Source: Spirochaetaceae bacterium (lineage in GTDB: Bacteria; Spirochaetota; Spirochaetia; Treponematales; Breznakiellaceae). Taken from it: DNA of 13,736 bases. The stretch spans positions 1 to 13,736 of the forward strand of contig JAIRPU010000141.1 of NCBI GenBank assembly GCA_031256815.1. Reading direction: 5' to 3'. This document shows, piece by piece, positions 6,544-13,736 of the stretch. The position numbers and the translations under genes were made by a program. Under the pieces are notes generated by a model. The model saw only the letters and a list, made by a program, of their open reading frames with translations. It did no database searches and was not told the origin of the DNA. Each line of letters starts with the position of its first letter. Within the stretch, counting starts at the first letter, position 1.

Positions 6544-7221
6544 ATGAATAAGCGGATTTTGTTGGTGGTTATGGCGTTAATTTGCGCAGTGTTGAATGCG
6601 CAGGAGATTGTAACTGCCGAAAAGTATATTGAACGTGTTTCAGGAGTGTATTCAGGCTTTCGGGATTACGAAGCCCGCATAAGTATCCGTTCCGGCGATA
6701 GTGTTATGTCAGGTATGGTCAGCCACCGCGCTCCTTTTTTTCTGCGTATAGATTTTTCCACACCAGCGAATCAGGTAATCGTTTTTAATGGCGAAATGCT
6801 TACAATGTATTTGCCTGCTTATAATGCAATTCTTACACAAAACGTATCCGGCGGCGGGCGTATAAGCGGCGCGGGCATGGCAACCGGAAACGGGCTTGTT
6901 TTGCTCAGGCGTAATTTTGCCGCTTCTTTTGTTACCGGGCCGGAGCCCCAGCGCCTGGACGAAAGCTCTGGTGAACAAGTTATAAAACTCCGCTTAACCC
7001 GCCGTTATGGCGCGGAAGGTTTTAGAGAAATTATTTTAAGTATTGTTCCAGATTCGCTTATTATACGAAGGATGCAGGGGACAACAACAGGCGGCACTCT
7101 TGTTCAATTTGATTTTTCCAACATAAAAACTAATATCGGCATACCGGAATTACGGTTTACATACGATATGCCTGGAACAGCAAATACATACAATAATTTT
7201 CTTTGGAGGGACACCGAATGA
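6544..7221 (+). CDS. lolA: LolA-family outer-membrane lipoprotein carrier protein
   Basis: The 225-aa product has a Sec signal peptide with likely cleavage at LNA|QE (19/20) and a LolA-like body. This includes AEKYIERVSGVYSGFRDYEA (25-44), a GMVSHRAPFFLRIDFSTPANQVIVFNG-type stretch where family members have substrate-lining strands, and LTMYLPAYNA. LolA ferries lipoproteins across the periplasm from the LolCDE complex to the outer membrane, a role that fits a lipoprotein-rich spirochaete. The family has low identity, so the assignment rests on pattern and length (LolA is about 200 aa). The start is fixed by the signal peptide. There is no Shine-Dalgarno sequence, and the likely promoter gives a leader of under 10 nt. 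Its TGA overlaps the ATG of the next gene by 4 nt, so the two are translationally coupled. LolB or another MlaC/LolA-fold protein is a less likely alternative. Confidence 0.8.
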   Translation: MNKRILLVVMALICAVLNAQEIVTAEKYIERVSGVYSGFRDYEARISIRSGDSVMSGMVSHRAPFFLRIDFSTPANQVIVFNGEMLTMYLPAYNAILTQNVSGGGRISGAGMATGNGLVLLRRNFAASFVTGPEPQRLDESSGEQVIKLRLTRRYGAEGFREIILSIVPDSLIIRRMQGTTTGGTLVQFDFSNIKTNIGIPELRFTYDMPGTANTYNNFLWRDTE

Positions 7222-8327
7222 AGAGTATCGGTAATAAACTCCAGGCGGCGCGCGAAGAAAAAGGTCTCTCTATTGATGATGTTGTACGCGAAACCAATAT
7301 AGCCAAAAAGCATATTATTGCGCTTGAAGCTGAAGATTTTTCGCAGTTTCATGCCGAAGCTTATGTGCTTGGATTTTTAAAAAACTATGGTGAATATCTT
7401 GGACTTGATGACCGCGAGCTTCTAAATCAATATAAAGTATTAAAAATTCAGGAACAGCCGATTCCCGTAAACGAGCTTTTAAACAAACCCTCTCCCATGC
7501 CGCGGATAATTGCCATATCGTCAATTATAGTGTTAAGTTTAACGCTTATAGGCGGCGGAATATATTTTATTTTAAATTTGCCAAAAAAAACCGGCGGTAC
7601 AAGTGTAACTGTACGCCAGCCTGTTGAATATAATCTTTCTGAAGGTTTGCTTGAACAGCGTTTTTATATAGGAGACGCGCTTGCCATTCCAACCAATGCC
7701 GGTTCGTATCGTATAGAATTAAAAGCGCTGGGCGAAGTTATAACACTTTCTACTCCGCAGGGCAACATAATGCTTTCGCTTAATCAAACCGCTATGCTGG
7801 ACCTAAACGGGGATAATTCCAGTGATTTACGTGTTGAAGCGGCGGAATACGCGCAAAACAAGAGCGAAATGGGAGTTCTTCTTCGTTTTGAAGTTGAAAA
7901 CGGTATAGCCGAAAATACGCCTGATTTACAACAAACGCAGGAAACAGAAACAATACCTGTAATCCAGCCGGCAACTGTAACGAGTGTTGCCCAAACAGTG
8001 CTTTCCGGCGCTAATCCCTATCCTTTTACTCTGGAAGTAAGCTTTCAGGGATATTGTATGTTTCGCTGGGAAATACTGCGTGAGGCGGGACGGCAAAATC
8101 GTAACGAACGTTATTTTGTCAGGGGCGATACTGTAAATATACAAGCGCAAAACGGTGTGCGTTTATGGATGTCTAATGCGGGTGTCGCAAAAATGCAAGC
8201 CATAGGCGGAGGAAAAACCGTAGCGATAGAAGCCGGCGCAATCGGCGCTGTCGTTGTTGCGGATTTGTATTGGCAGCGTGGCGGCGATGGCCGTTACAAT
8301 CTTGTGTTTAACCGCCTGGAAGAGTAA
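7218..8327 (+). CDS. rodZ: RodZ-like cytoskeletal adaptor (HTH - membrane segment - DUF4115)
   Basis: The chosen ATG (7218) has GGAGGG (7205-7210) 7 nt upstream and overlaps the lolA stop as ATGA. The longer TTG start at 7203 would bury this site. The 369-aa protein has a cytoplasmic helix-turn-helix of the HTH_25 type at residues 3-70 (GNKLQAAREEKGLSIDDVV, then AYVLGFLKNYGEYLGLD). One transmembrane helix follows at about 97-119. A long extracytoplasmic region ends in a DUF4115-like beta domain (about 268-369) with the family pattern RGDTVNIQAQNGVRLWMSNAG. RodZ links MreB to the cell-wall elongation machinery; the HTH contacts MreB rather than DNA. No mreB is in the window. The neighbourhood, with lolA before and isoprenoid synthesis further upstream, fits an envelope role. 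Some relatives also act as membrane-bound regulators, so exact function is inferred. Confidence 0.83.
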   Translation: MKSIGNKLQAAREEKGLSIDDVVRETNIAKKHIIALEAEDFSQFHAEAYVLGFLKNYGEYLGLDDRELLNQYKVLKIQEQPIPVNELLNKPSPMPRIIAISSIIVLSLTLIGGGIYFILNLPKKTGGTSVTVRQPVEYNLSEGLLEQRFYIGDALAIPTNAGSYRIELKALGEVITLSTPQGNIMLSLNQTAMLDLNGDNSSDLRVEAAEYAQNKSEMGVLLRFEVENGIAENTPDLQQTQETETIPVIQPATVTSVAQTVLSGANPYPFTLEVSFQGYCMFRWEILREAGRQNRNERYFVRGDTVNIQAQNGVRLWMSNAGVAKMQAIGGGKTVAIEAGAIGAVVVADLYWQRGGDGRYNLVFNRLEE

Positions 8328-8347
8328 ATTGCGCGTTTACGGCAATT

Positions 8348-9058
8348 ATGAACCTCATTCTTTTTGAAAAACACGAAGTTCAAAATCCGCTTCCAATAAA
8401 TGACCCGCGAACTGTTCATATTCTAAAAGTGCTGCATAAAAAAGCGGGCGAAAGCTTCGATGCCGGAATTATAGATGGCAAACGCGGAAAAGCAGAAATA
8501 ATCAGTATTAACAATACCGGGCTTAACTTTACGCTTTCTCTTTTTGAGGAAGCGCCGCGGCGGCTTCCTGTTGAAATTGGCGTTGGTTTTGTGCGTCCCA
8601 TTCAATTACGCCGTATTTTGCGCACACTTTCCAGCGCCGGTATAAAAAAAATCTCTTTTTTTGGTACAGATTTAGGCGAAAAAAGCTACCTTAACACAAT
8701 TTTGTTCAAAGATGGCGGCGCAAGGGCGGCGCTTTTGGAAGGGGCGGAGCAGTCCCGCGACACCCTGCTGCCGGAACTCTCCTGTTATAAAAATGCCGAT
8801 TTGTGGATTTCCAGTCTTAATCAACAGAACGGGATTCGTATAATTGCCGATAAACATGACGCGGCTTCCAGCTTTACAAACCTGCCAAAAACAGCTTCCG
8901 GTTACATAATTGCAATTGGAAGCGAACGCGGCTGGTCAGAACGTGAGCGGACAATATTTTTCAATGCAGGCTTTAAGGCATTTAGTCTGGGCGCACGCGC
9001 ATTACGAACAGAATCGGCCGCGCTTGCCGCCGCGGTAATTGCGGGGCTGTGTTTATAA
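8348..9058 (+). CDS. rsmE: 16S rRNA (uracil(1498)-N3)-methyltransferase, RsmE
   Basis: RsmE is a SPOUT (trefoil-knot) methyltransferase that uses S-adenosylmethionine to make m3U1498 in helix 44 of 16S rRNA in the assembled 30S subunit. The 236-aa length matches the family (about 240). A PUA-like N-terminal domain (1-70, with HILKVLHKKAGE) precedes the knot domain. There, RRILRTLSSAGIKKISFF (88-105), EGAEQSRDTLLPEL (131-144), the SAM-loop motif IGSERGWSERE (190-200) and LGARALRTESA (214-224) correspond to the family signatures. The usual IGPEGG/IGPERG motif reads IGSERG here, with Ser for the Pro. It begins 20 nt after the rodZ-like gene, so it is probably cotranscribed, although no clear Shine-Dalgarno is visible before its ATG. 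A minus-strand terminator sits right at its 3' end. Confidence 0.93.
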   Translation: MNLILFEKHEVQNPLPINDPRTVHILKVLHKKAGESFDAGIIDGKRGKAEIISINNTGLNFTLSLFEEAPRRLPVEIGVGFVRPIQLRRILRTLSSAGIKKISFFGTDLGEKSYLNTILFKDGGARAALLEGAEQSRDTLLPELSCYKNADLWISSLNQQNGIRIIADKHDAASSFTNLPKTASGYIIAIGSERGWSERERTIFFNAGFKAFSLGARALRTESAALAAAVIAGLCL

Positions 9059-9091
9059 AAAACCGTTGCCACAAGGAGGAAATGGCAACGG
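9057..9091 (-). terminator. Intrinsic terminator for the minus-strand helicase operon
   Basis: A 9-bp perfect stem, CCGTTGCCA (9063-9071) with TGGCAACGG (9083-9091), has an 11-nt loop. Read on the minus strand it is followed immediately by six T residues (complement of 9062-9057), a textbook rho-independent terminator about 75 nt after the rep stop codon. On the plus strand there is no T-tract. On that strand the loop displays AAGGAGG, a perfect Shine-Dalgarno core. Confidence 0.8.
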
Positions 9092-9163
9092 CTAAAAAAG
9101 GAGTTTGATGATCGGTTCACTATAGAAACCATGCTGTAAAAAAAAGGTTACAAACAAAAACAG

Positions 9164-11158
9164 CTAAGCGCCAAGCTTTTTAAGGCGTAAAACAAATTCA
9201 CTTGTGCTGGTTATTGGCGCGGCTGTTTCCGGATTATGGTTGCTTATAAGATGAGAAGGTATTTCTTCAAGAAATGGAGATGGAACACGGTCTACAACCG
9301 TTTGTTGTTTTTTACGCTTTCTGCAGCTCGTAATAATAAGTTTATTCATTGCGCGTGTTATTGCAACATAAAAAAGACGGCGTTCTTCTTCTATGTTGCT
9401 GCTGTTTTCTTCAAGGCTTCGCTCGCTTGGAATATTCCCGTTTTCCGCTCCGGCAATAAATACAACAGGAAATTCCAATCCTTTGGATGCGTGTATTGTC
9501 ATTATATTTGCTTTACCCGATTCCGTATTATCATCTTTATCCTGTGTAATTAAACTTATACGATTTAAGTATGGATAAAGCGTCGGGTCAAAATTATCCG
9601 GGTCGCGTTCCCATTTTTCTATAGATTCCAAAAGCATCTCTATATTGTAATATTTATAATGAGCGGCATTTTTATTTTTTCCGTTTTCCAAAACCAAGTA
9701 GCCATGATAATCAATTTCTTCAATTAAAGCGCGAAGTTTTTGCGAAAGTCCGCGTTTGCCAAGCATTTCCGCCCGGTGTTTTTCTATTAACATCATAAAG
9801 TCATTAAATTCATCTTTTGCAACTTCCTGAAACAGCGTGCCTTCCGCATAGCGCATTTTTTGCATTGCTTCCCATATAGAACTTTTGTTTATGTTTGCAA
9901 GTTCTGTTATTTTTGTAATTGTATTTTTTCCAATTCCACGCTTGGGCGTATTAATAATGCGCAAAAGATTTACATCATCATCTGTATTGCCAATAACACG
10001 CATATAACTTAAAATATCTTTTACTTCCTTTCGCGCATAAAAGCTTTGCCCGCCTGAAACCTGATAAGGAATATTGTATTCACGGAAGGCTGTTTCTATT
10101 TTTTCAAAAAGATGATTCGCCCTTACAAGCACGCCAAAATCATTAAACGAGCGTTTTTCTTCATGAATTACAGCTTTAATCCGCGTTGCTATAAAACCGG
10201 CTTCTTCATTGTCGTTTTCCGGCGTCCAAAGTTCTATAGGAGTTTCATTTAAACTATTAGTCCAAAGTTTTTTATCTTTACGGCTTGTATTATTGGAGAT
10301 AACTCCATTTGCCGCTTCCAGGATTGTTGTAGTAGAACGATAGTTTTGTTCAAGTTTAATTTCAAGCAGTTCGTTAAAATCTTTTTCAAAGTTAACTATA
10401 TTTTCGTAATTTGCACCGCGCCATGAATAGATAGATTGATCATCATCGCCTACAACACACACATTACGGCCGGAAATCATTTTCATTAATCTGTATTGAA
10501 TTAAACTTGTGTCCTGAAACTCATCAATCATTATATATTTATAACGTTCTTTATATTTTTCCAGAATTTCAGGATGTTCAAAAAAAAGTTTAATTGGCAA
10601 TACAAGCAGGTCATCAAAATCAACAGCATTATAAACTTTTAATCCTCTTGAATATTCTTCGTAAACAGGTTTATAAGCAATATCCAGATTATTGTCCCAG
10701 TCTTTTATTCCGGTTTTTATGGCAGAAAACAGCTGTGATATTTTAGATATATCATTTGTTTCGGCAGAAACTTTACATTCGCGCAATGCATCTTTTATTG
10801 CCTGGATTTTATCTGTTTCGTCATAAATTGAAAAATTTTTTCTCCAGCCAAGCGCTTCAATATGATTCCTTAAAATTTGCGCACCAAAAGAATGAAAGGT
10901 GCTTACAGTAAGATTTTGCAGTTTTCGCGCAGTGCGTTCCTTAACCCGTGCTTCCATTTCGCGTGCGGCTTTATTTGTAAATGTTAAAGCGAGTATTGAA
11001 TGTTGGGGAATTCCGCGTTCAAGCATATATGCTATTCTGTATGTAATAACCCGTGTTTTACCCGAACCGGCGCCGGCAATTATAAGAACAGGGCCTTCGA
11101 TTGAACGCACAGCCAGCGCCTGTTGAGGATTCAGTTCCGATTCAAAATTAAGTTTCAT
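9164..11158 (-). CDS. rep: ATP-dependent 3'-5' DNA helicase, Rep/PcrA/UvrD family (SF1A)
   Basis: The 664-aa protein has the complete SF1A motif set. The Q-motif LNPQQ is at residues 9-13, Walker A AGAGSGKT at 28-35, motif Ia LTFTNKAA at 58-65 and motif Ic STFHSFG at 86-92. Walker B IDEFQD is at 211-216, motif III GDDDQSIYSWRGA at 237-249, motif IV LEQNYRST at 269-276, motif V TIHASKGLEF at 554-563 and motif VI ending FYVAITRA near 603. Length and the absence of an extended basic/Tudor-like C-terminus fit Rep better than PcrA or UvrD (about 720 aa), so the symbol is a best guess within the family. Members unwind DNA 3'-5', clear proteins ahead of forks and act in excision or mismatch repair. 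The gene lies 6 nt after the preceding stop and has no Shine-Dalgarno, suggesting translation by reinitiation. A terminator follows. Confidence 0.95.
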   Translation of the reverse strand: MKLNFESELNPQQALAVRSIEGPVLIIAGAGSGKTRVITYRIAYMLERGIPQHSILALTFTNKAAREMEARVKERTARKLQNLTVSTFHSFGAQILRNHIEALGWRKNFSIYDETDKIQAIKDALRECKVSAETNDISKISQLFSAIKTGIKDWDNNLDIAYKPVYEEYSRGLKVYNAVDFDDLLVLPIKLFFEHPEILEKYKERYKYIMIDEFQDTSLIQYRLMKMISGRNVCVVGDDDQSIYSWRGANYENIVNFEKDFNELLEIKLEQNYRSTTTILEAANGVISNNTSRKDKKLWTNSLNETPIELWTPENDNEEAGFIATRIKAVIHEEKRSFNDFGVLVRANHLFEKIETAFREYNIPYQVSGGQSFYARKEVKDILSYMRVIGNTDDDVNLLRIINTPKRGIGKNTITKITELANINKSSIWEAMQKMRYAEGTLFQEVAKDEFNDFMMLIEKHRAEMLGKRGLSQKLRALIEEIDYHGYLVLENGKNKNAAHYKYYNIEMLLESIEKWERDPDNFDPTLYPYLNRISLITQDKDDNTESGKANIMTIHASKGLEFPVVFIAGAENGNIPSERSLEENSSNIEEERRLFYVAITRAMNKLIITSCRKRKKQQTVVDRVPSPFLEEIPSHLISNHNPETAAPITSTSEFVLRLKKLGA

Positions 11159-11164
11159 TATATT

Positions 11165-13021
11165 TTAAAAATACGCTACGCCATGTTCCGCAAGTAAATC
11201 CAAAAACTTTTTTTTATGTTTATCTGGAACAATAATATGCAGTCCTTCTGCCCTTAGCGCACAGGATGAAAACGCCGGATCTGCAAATAATTCTTCAAGC
11301 AGTTCGCGGTCTTCGCCAAGTTTAAATACAGTTGCCTGTGTAATTGCAGTTTTTGAAAAATTTGCCCGGCGCATAATTTTGGAAAACAGCTGCTCCCAGT
11401 GCGGCATTGATTGTACATCAATAAGTCTTTTAAACTTTTTTATTCGTTCTTCAATTTGTGTTATATCAGTACAGCCGGAAATAAATGAACGCGGACTTAT
11501 CCGCCAGCGGTCTTCGCCAAGTTTTATGCCAATTTCGTCCAAAAACAAAGAGCGTTCAAATGATTTGCCGCGGACTGTTACAAGCAGCAGCTCTTTATCC
11601 GCTATCGCTTCGTATTTTTCCTGAATGGAATCCGGAGGATTTTCTATAAGCCCCAAACACCATTTTCCAAAATTTGTAATCCGCAGCGAATCAAGTGAAT
11701 CGTAAGGAGAAAACGGCTTTGCGTTTCCGCCGGAAACAACAGCAGGTTCAGCTGTTGTTTGGGTTATTTCCAGTAATCCAAGCGCCGCAAAAAGATAGCA
11801 GTATGCCTTAAAAAGCGGCCTTGCAAGCAAATAAAAATGAAATAATAATGTCGGCGTAAATTCATAATCGCCCGAATCATATTCTATATTAACATCATCT
11901 ATTTTAATCATGGATGCCTTAATAAAAAAACTTCGCTCTGCCTCATAATTTAAAAAACTAAATTTTTTTTCGTTATATAATATGTATTTTGCAAGCGCAT
12001 CAGCGGAAAACCACCGCCCGTCTTTTGCTATTATCATCAATATTTTATAAAACAAAGCCCGTGAATCCGGAATGTCATCATTAAAAAAATAAAAATTACC
12101 GCGCCGTCTTAAATGGTCGGTAAGCACGTGTTGTTCCAGATATTCAAGTTTTATGGATTTTTTCCAGTTATTTGGTTTTTTGCCTGAATTAAAAAAATCA
12201 TTTATATAATTTTTTATATCGAGCTGTCCGTTGTTTGGACGCTTTGGCTCTGCTTCGCTCATGCATAAAATAAAACGGGCTGCCATATCCAGTGCGTCCG
12301 GCTGAATTCCGCCGGACAAAAAATTTTTAAACCCGCACTTTGTCCGTAAAGCGGCAAGCTGTTTTTTGGAAAAAGGTTTTAAATTATTGAGAACTTCATA
12401 CTTTGTAACTTCACCGTTAAGCGCTTCGCATAACAGGCTCCATGAATCTGCTATATCTTTTATATTTGAAAATACTACAGCATCTTTTTCCAAAGAAACG
12501 GCACAGTTACTAATCTGTGATTCCGGCGGAAGCTTAATCCACGGCAGCAGGGAATTTCGCAGCGAATCTGCAATACCGATTATAATAAAAATTCCGTTAT
12601 AATATACATTCAAAAAACCAAGATTAAGCTCGTCCATAATTACCGGAGCAGAAGAAAATTTTTTTACTGCCGGCAAAAGCGCCGCGTTAATTTCATTTTG
12701 ATATTTTATTAATATGCAAAAACGTTCCGAAACAGTATCTCTTAGAATTTTTTGCGCAACAGGTTCAAAAAGCTTAATCCAGGCGTCAAAATGAGCCTGT
12801 TCCCCAAACGCAAGAAAATCCGAAAGCACGCTTATATACTGCGCTTTTGTTTTTGGAGATTCACGTCCATGACTTCGCGCAAATGGAATTTTGCGGAGTT
12901 TTTCCATTCCAAGCTCGTTAAGCATCTCAAAAAGATAGCGCTTCCGGCTGGAAACAGAAGATCCGGCACTGCGGGTTTCTATAACTTTTTCGTAACACTT
13001 AACAACGTCAGGTATTAGCAT
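11165..13021 (-). CDS. 618-aa protein with a C-terminal XPB-associated (Helicase_C_3-like) domain
   Basis: No signal peptide, membrane segment or Walker motif is visible, so this is a cytoplasmic non-ATPase. The last 115 residues (504-618) follow the pattern of the Helicase_C_3 domain (Pfam PF13625) found beside bacterial XPB helicases. They run from DRWRISPRSF through a Leu-rich helical part to ATVFKLGEDRELLEELFADP-like and LHIIVPDKHKKKFLDLLAEHG segments. A winged-helix-like element (GRWFSADALAKYIL, about 344-357) precedes it. The first 300 residues are helical and unrecognised. The match is by eye and untested. The ATG overlaps the 3' end of the SNF2 gene by 14 nt in another frame, and the rep helicase gene follows after 6 nt, so all three are probably made together. 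It may be a DNA-binding or helicase-accessory subunit; that role is inferred from context. Confidence 0.7.
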   Translation of the reverse strand: MLIPDVVKCYEKVIETRSAGSSVSSRKRYLFEMLNELGMEKLRKIPFARSHGRESPKTKAQYISVLSDFLAFGEQAHFDAWIKLFEPVAQKILRDTVSERFCILIKYQNEINAALLPAVKKFSSAPVIMDELNLGFLNVYYNGIFIIIGIADSLRNSLLPWIKLPPESQISNCAVSLEKDAVVFSNIKDIADSWSLLCEALNGEVTKYEVLNNLKPFSKKQLAALRTKCGFKNFLSGGIQPDALDMAARFILCMSEAEPKRPNNGQLDIKNYINDFFNSGKKPNNWKKSIKLEYLEQHVLTDHLRRRGNFYFFNDDIPDSRALFYKILMIIAKDGRWFSADALAKYILYNEKKFSFLNYEAERSFFIKASMIKIDDVNIEYDSGDYEFTPTLLFHFYLLARPLFKAYCYLFAALGLLEITQTTAEPAVVSGGNAKPFSPYDSLDSLRITNFGKWCLGLIENPPDSIQEKYEAIADKELLLVTVRGKSFERSLFLDEIGIKLGEDRWRISPRSFISGCTDITQIEERIKKFKRLIDVQSMPHWEQLFSKIMRRANFSKTAITQATVFKLGEDRELLEELFADPAFSSCALRAEGLHIIVPDKHKKKFLDLLAEHGVAYF

Positions 13022-13736
13022 ATTCAGGGAGGTCTCCTATAAGATAGTTAATATCATCTTCGCTTAAATGTTTTAACGCGCCTGCGTCACCGGAGAGTAA
13101 TGCGCCGGCTAAATCCTGTTTACGTTTTTGCAATTCAAGTATGCGTTCTTCTATTGTGCCGCGCGCAATCAAACGGTAACAAAACACGGGGTTATTCTGT
13201 CCAATGCGATGGCTCCGGTCTATTGCCTGCGATTCAGCGGCGCTGTTCCACCATGGATCCATAATAAAAATATAATCTGCCGCAGTTAAATTAATGCCTG
13301 TGCCTCCGGTTTTAAGAGTCATTATAAATGCTTTTAACGAAGGGTCATTCTGAAATGTTTTTACAAGCGCCTGGCGGTTGCCTGTTGCGCCCGTCATTGT
13401 TAAATTTCCAATTCCGCACGCTTCAAGATCCTGGCTTACAAGTTCTACACCCGCCAAAAAATTGGCAAATACAAGGCTTTTGTGTCCGGTTCCTGCAAGT
13501 TCTGTTATTTGCTCAATAAGGTATTGGCGTTTTGCGGAAGGGCCAATATACTCTCCTTCCGCTTCCGGAACAGAGGCCAAACGCCGCAGTTCAGAAAGCG
13601 CTTTAAAAATAAAAATTGAAGATTTTGAAAAATCACCTTTATTTATAATTCCATTTATAAGTTTTTTATATTCCAGACGGCGGCTGTGATAAAGCGAAAG
13701 CTGTTTTTCGTCCAAATCTATATATACAATTTCTTC
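13008..13736 (-). CDS. SNF2-family DNA-dependent ATPase, C-terminal part (gene continues past the window)
   Basis: The frame is open to the right-hand window edge, so the start lies beyond 13736; a TTG at 13715 within it is not the real start. The visible 242 residues cover the end of RecA lobe 1 linker sequence (IVYIDLDEKQLSLYHSRR at the beginning) and the second helicase lobe. Motif V is LKTGGTGINLTAADYI (about 141-156) and motif VI is QAIDRSHRIGQ (about 170-180), the Snf2-type arginine-finger signature. DPWWNSAAE lies between them, and the C-terminus ends with HLSEDDINYLIGD, the usual terminal helix of bacterial SNF2 proteins. Such enzymes translocate on double-stranded DNA and remodel protein-DNA complexes; bacterial RapA and SWIM-SNF2 proteins are relatives. 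Its TGA overlaps the start of the next gene by 14 nt. Substrate and any N-terminal domains cannot be judged from this window. Confidence 0.95.
   Translation of the reverse strand, partial: EEIVYIDLDEKQLSLYHSRRLEYKKLINGIINKGDFSKSSIFIFKALSELRRLASVPEAEGEYIGPSAKRQYLIEQITELAGTGHKSLVFANFLAGVELVSQDLEACGIGNLTMTGATGNRQALVKTFQNDPSLKAFIMTLKTGGTGINLTAADYIFIMDPWWNSAAESQAIDRSHRIGQNNPVFCYRLIARGTIEERILELQKRKQDLAGALLSGDAGALKHLSEDDINYLIGDLPEYANT

Noticed and set aside
7203..7217. Upstream TTG start for the rodZ-like gene
   Set aside because: It would overlap its own GGAGGG ribosome binding site; the ATG at 7218 has ideal spacing and the usual RodZ N-terminus.
9101..9120. GAGTTTGATGATCGGTTCA resembles the conserved 5' end of 16S rRNA
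   Set aside because: Similarity is limited to a few bases, no rRNA sequence follows, and a coding gene on the other strand begins its 3' end 44 nt later.
9236..9578. Plus-strand open frames inside the rep gene
   Set aside because: They lie wholly within a well-supported helicase CDS and show no family features.
13713..13715. TTG as the start of the SNF2 gene
   Set aside because: The frame stays open to the window edge and the upstream residues continue the family pattern, and the ATPase lobe 1 must lie upstream.

Overview
The window looks like chromosomal DNA of a spirochaete, most likely Treponema-like. The grounds are a very small, highly basic ribosomal-type protein of the AURKAIP1/COX24 kind, a probable DUF2259 secreted protein, a lipoprotein signal with a relaxed lipobox, and a Sec-signal LolA next to a RodZ-like protein. 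This assignment comes from gene-family recall and gene order, not from a search. I see no phage, integrase, transposase, CRISPR array, tRNA or rRNA gene.

Layout. (1) 1-148: intergenic leader with a foldback. (2) 149-1954 (+): lepA, elongation factor 4. (3) 1955-2132: GC-rich convergent spacer with a repeated CTTTGGCCGCA-type motif and a strong hairpin. (4) 2133-3272 (-): an orphan branched-chain-amino-acid-type ABC substrate-binding lipoprotein with a good promoter (TTGAAT-17-TATAAT). (5) 3422-4132 (+): a secreted protein, probably DUF2259. (6) 4133-4498: gene-free, GC-rich, full of inverted and short tandem repeats, ending in a promoter. (7) 4499-9058 (+): a five-gene run: a 29-aa basic protein, dxs, lolA (with its own TTGACA-17-TATACT promoter), a rodZ-like gene and rsmE. 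(8) 9059-9163: convergent spacer with an intrinsic terminator for the minus strand. (9) 13736-9164 (-): a tightly packed three-gene run: the C-terminal part of a SNF2-family ATPase (cut by the window edge), a 618-aa protein whose C-terminus resembles the XPB-associated 'Helicase_C_3' domain, and a Rep/PcrA/UvrD-family helicase.

How the genes may work together. The 4499-9058 run mixes translation (the basic peptide, RsmE), isoprenoid precursor supply (Dxs, feeding the undecaprenyl carrier for the cell wall) and envelope construction (LolA, RodZ). It reads as a housekeeping growth and envelope cluster. The minus-strand run couples three DNA-acting proteins with a 14-nt overlap and a 6-nt gap, suggesting co-translation and perhaps a shared role in DNA repair or nucleoprotein remodelling. 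The standalone XPB-associated-like protein between two helicases is the best candidate here for an under-described system.

Several start sites (lepA, dxs, lolA, rsmE, rep) lack a clear Shine-Dalgarno sequence. In some cases the apparent promoter would give a very short or absent 5' leader; in others coupled translation is the natural explanation.
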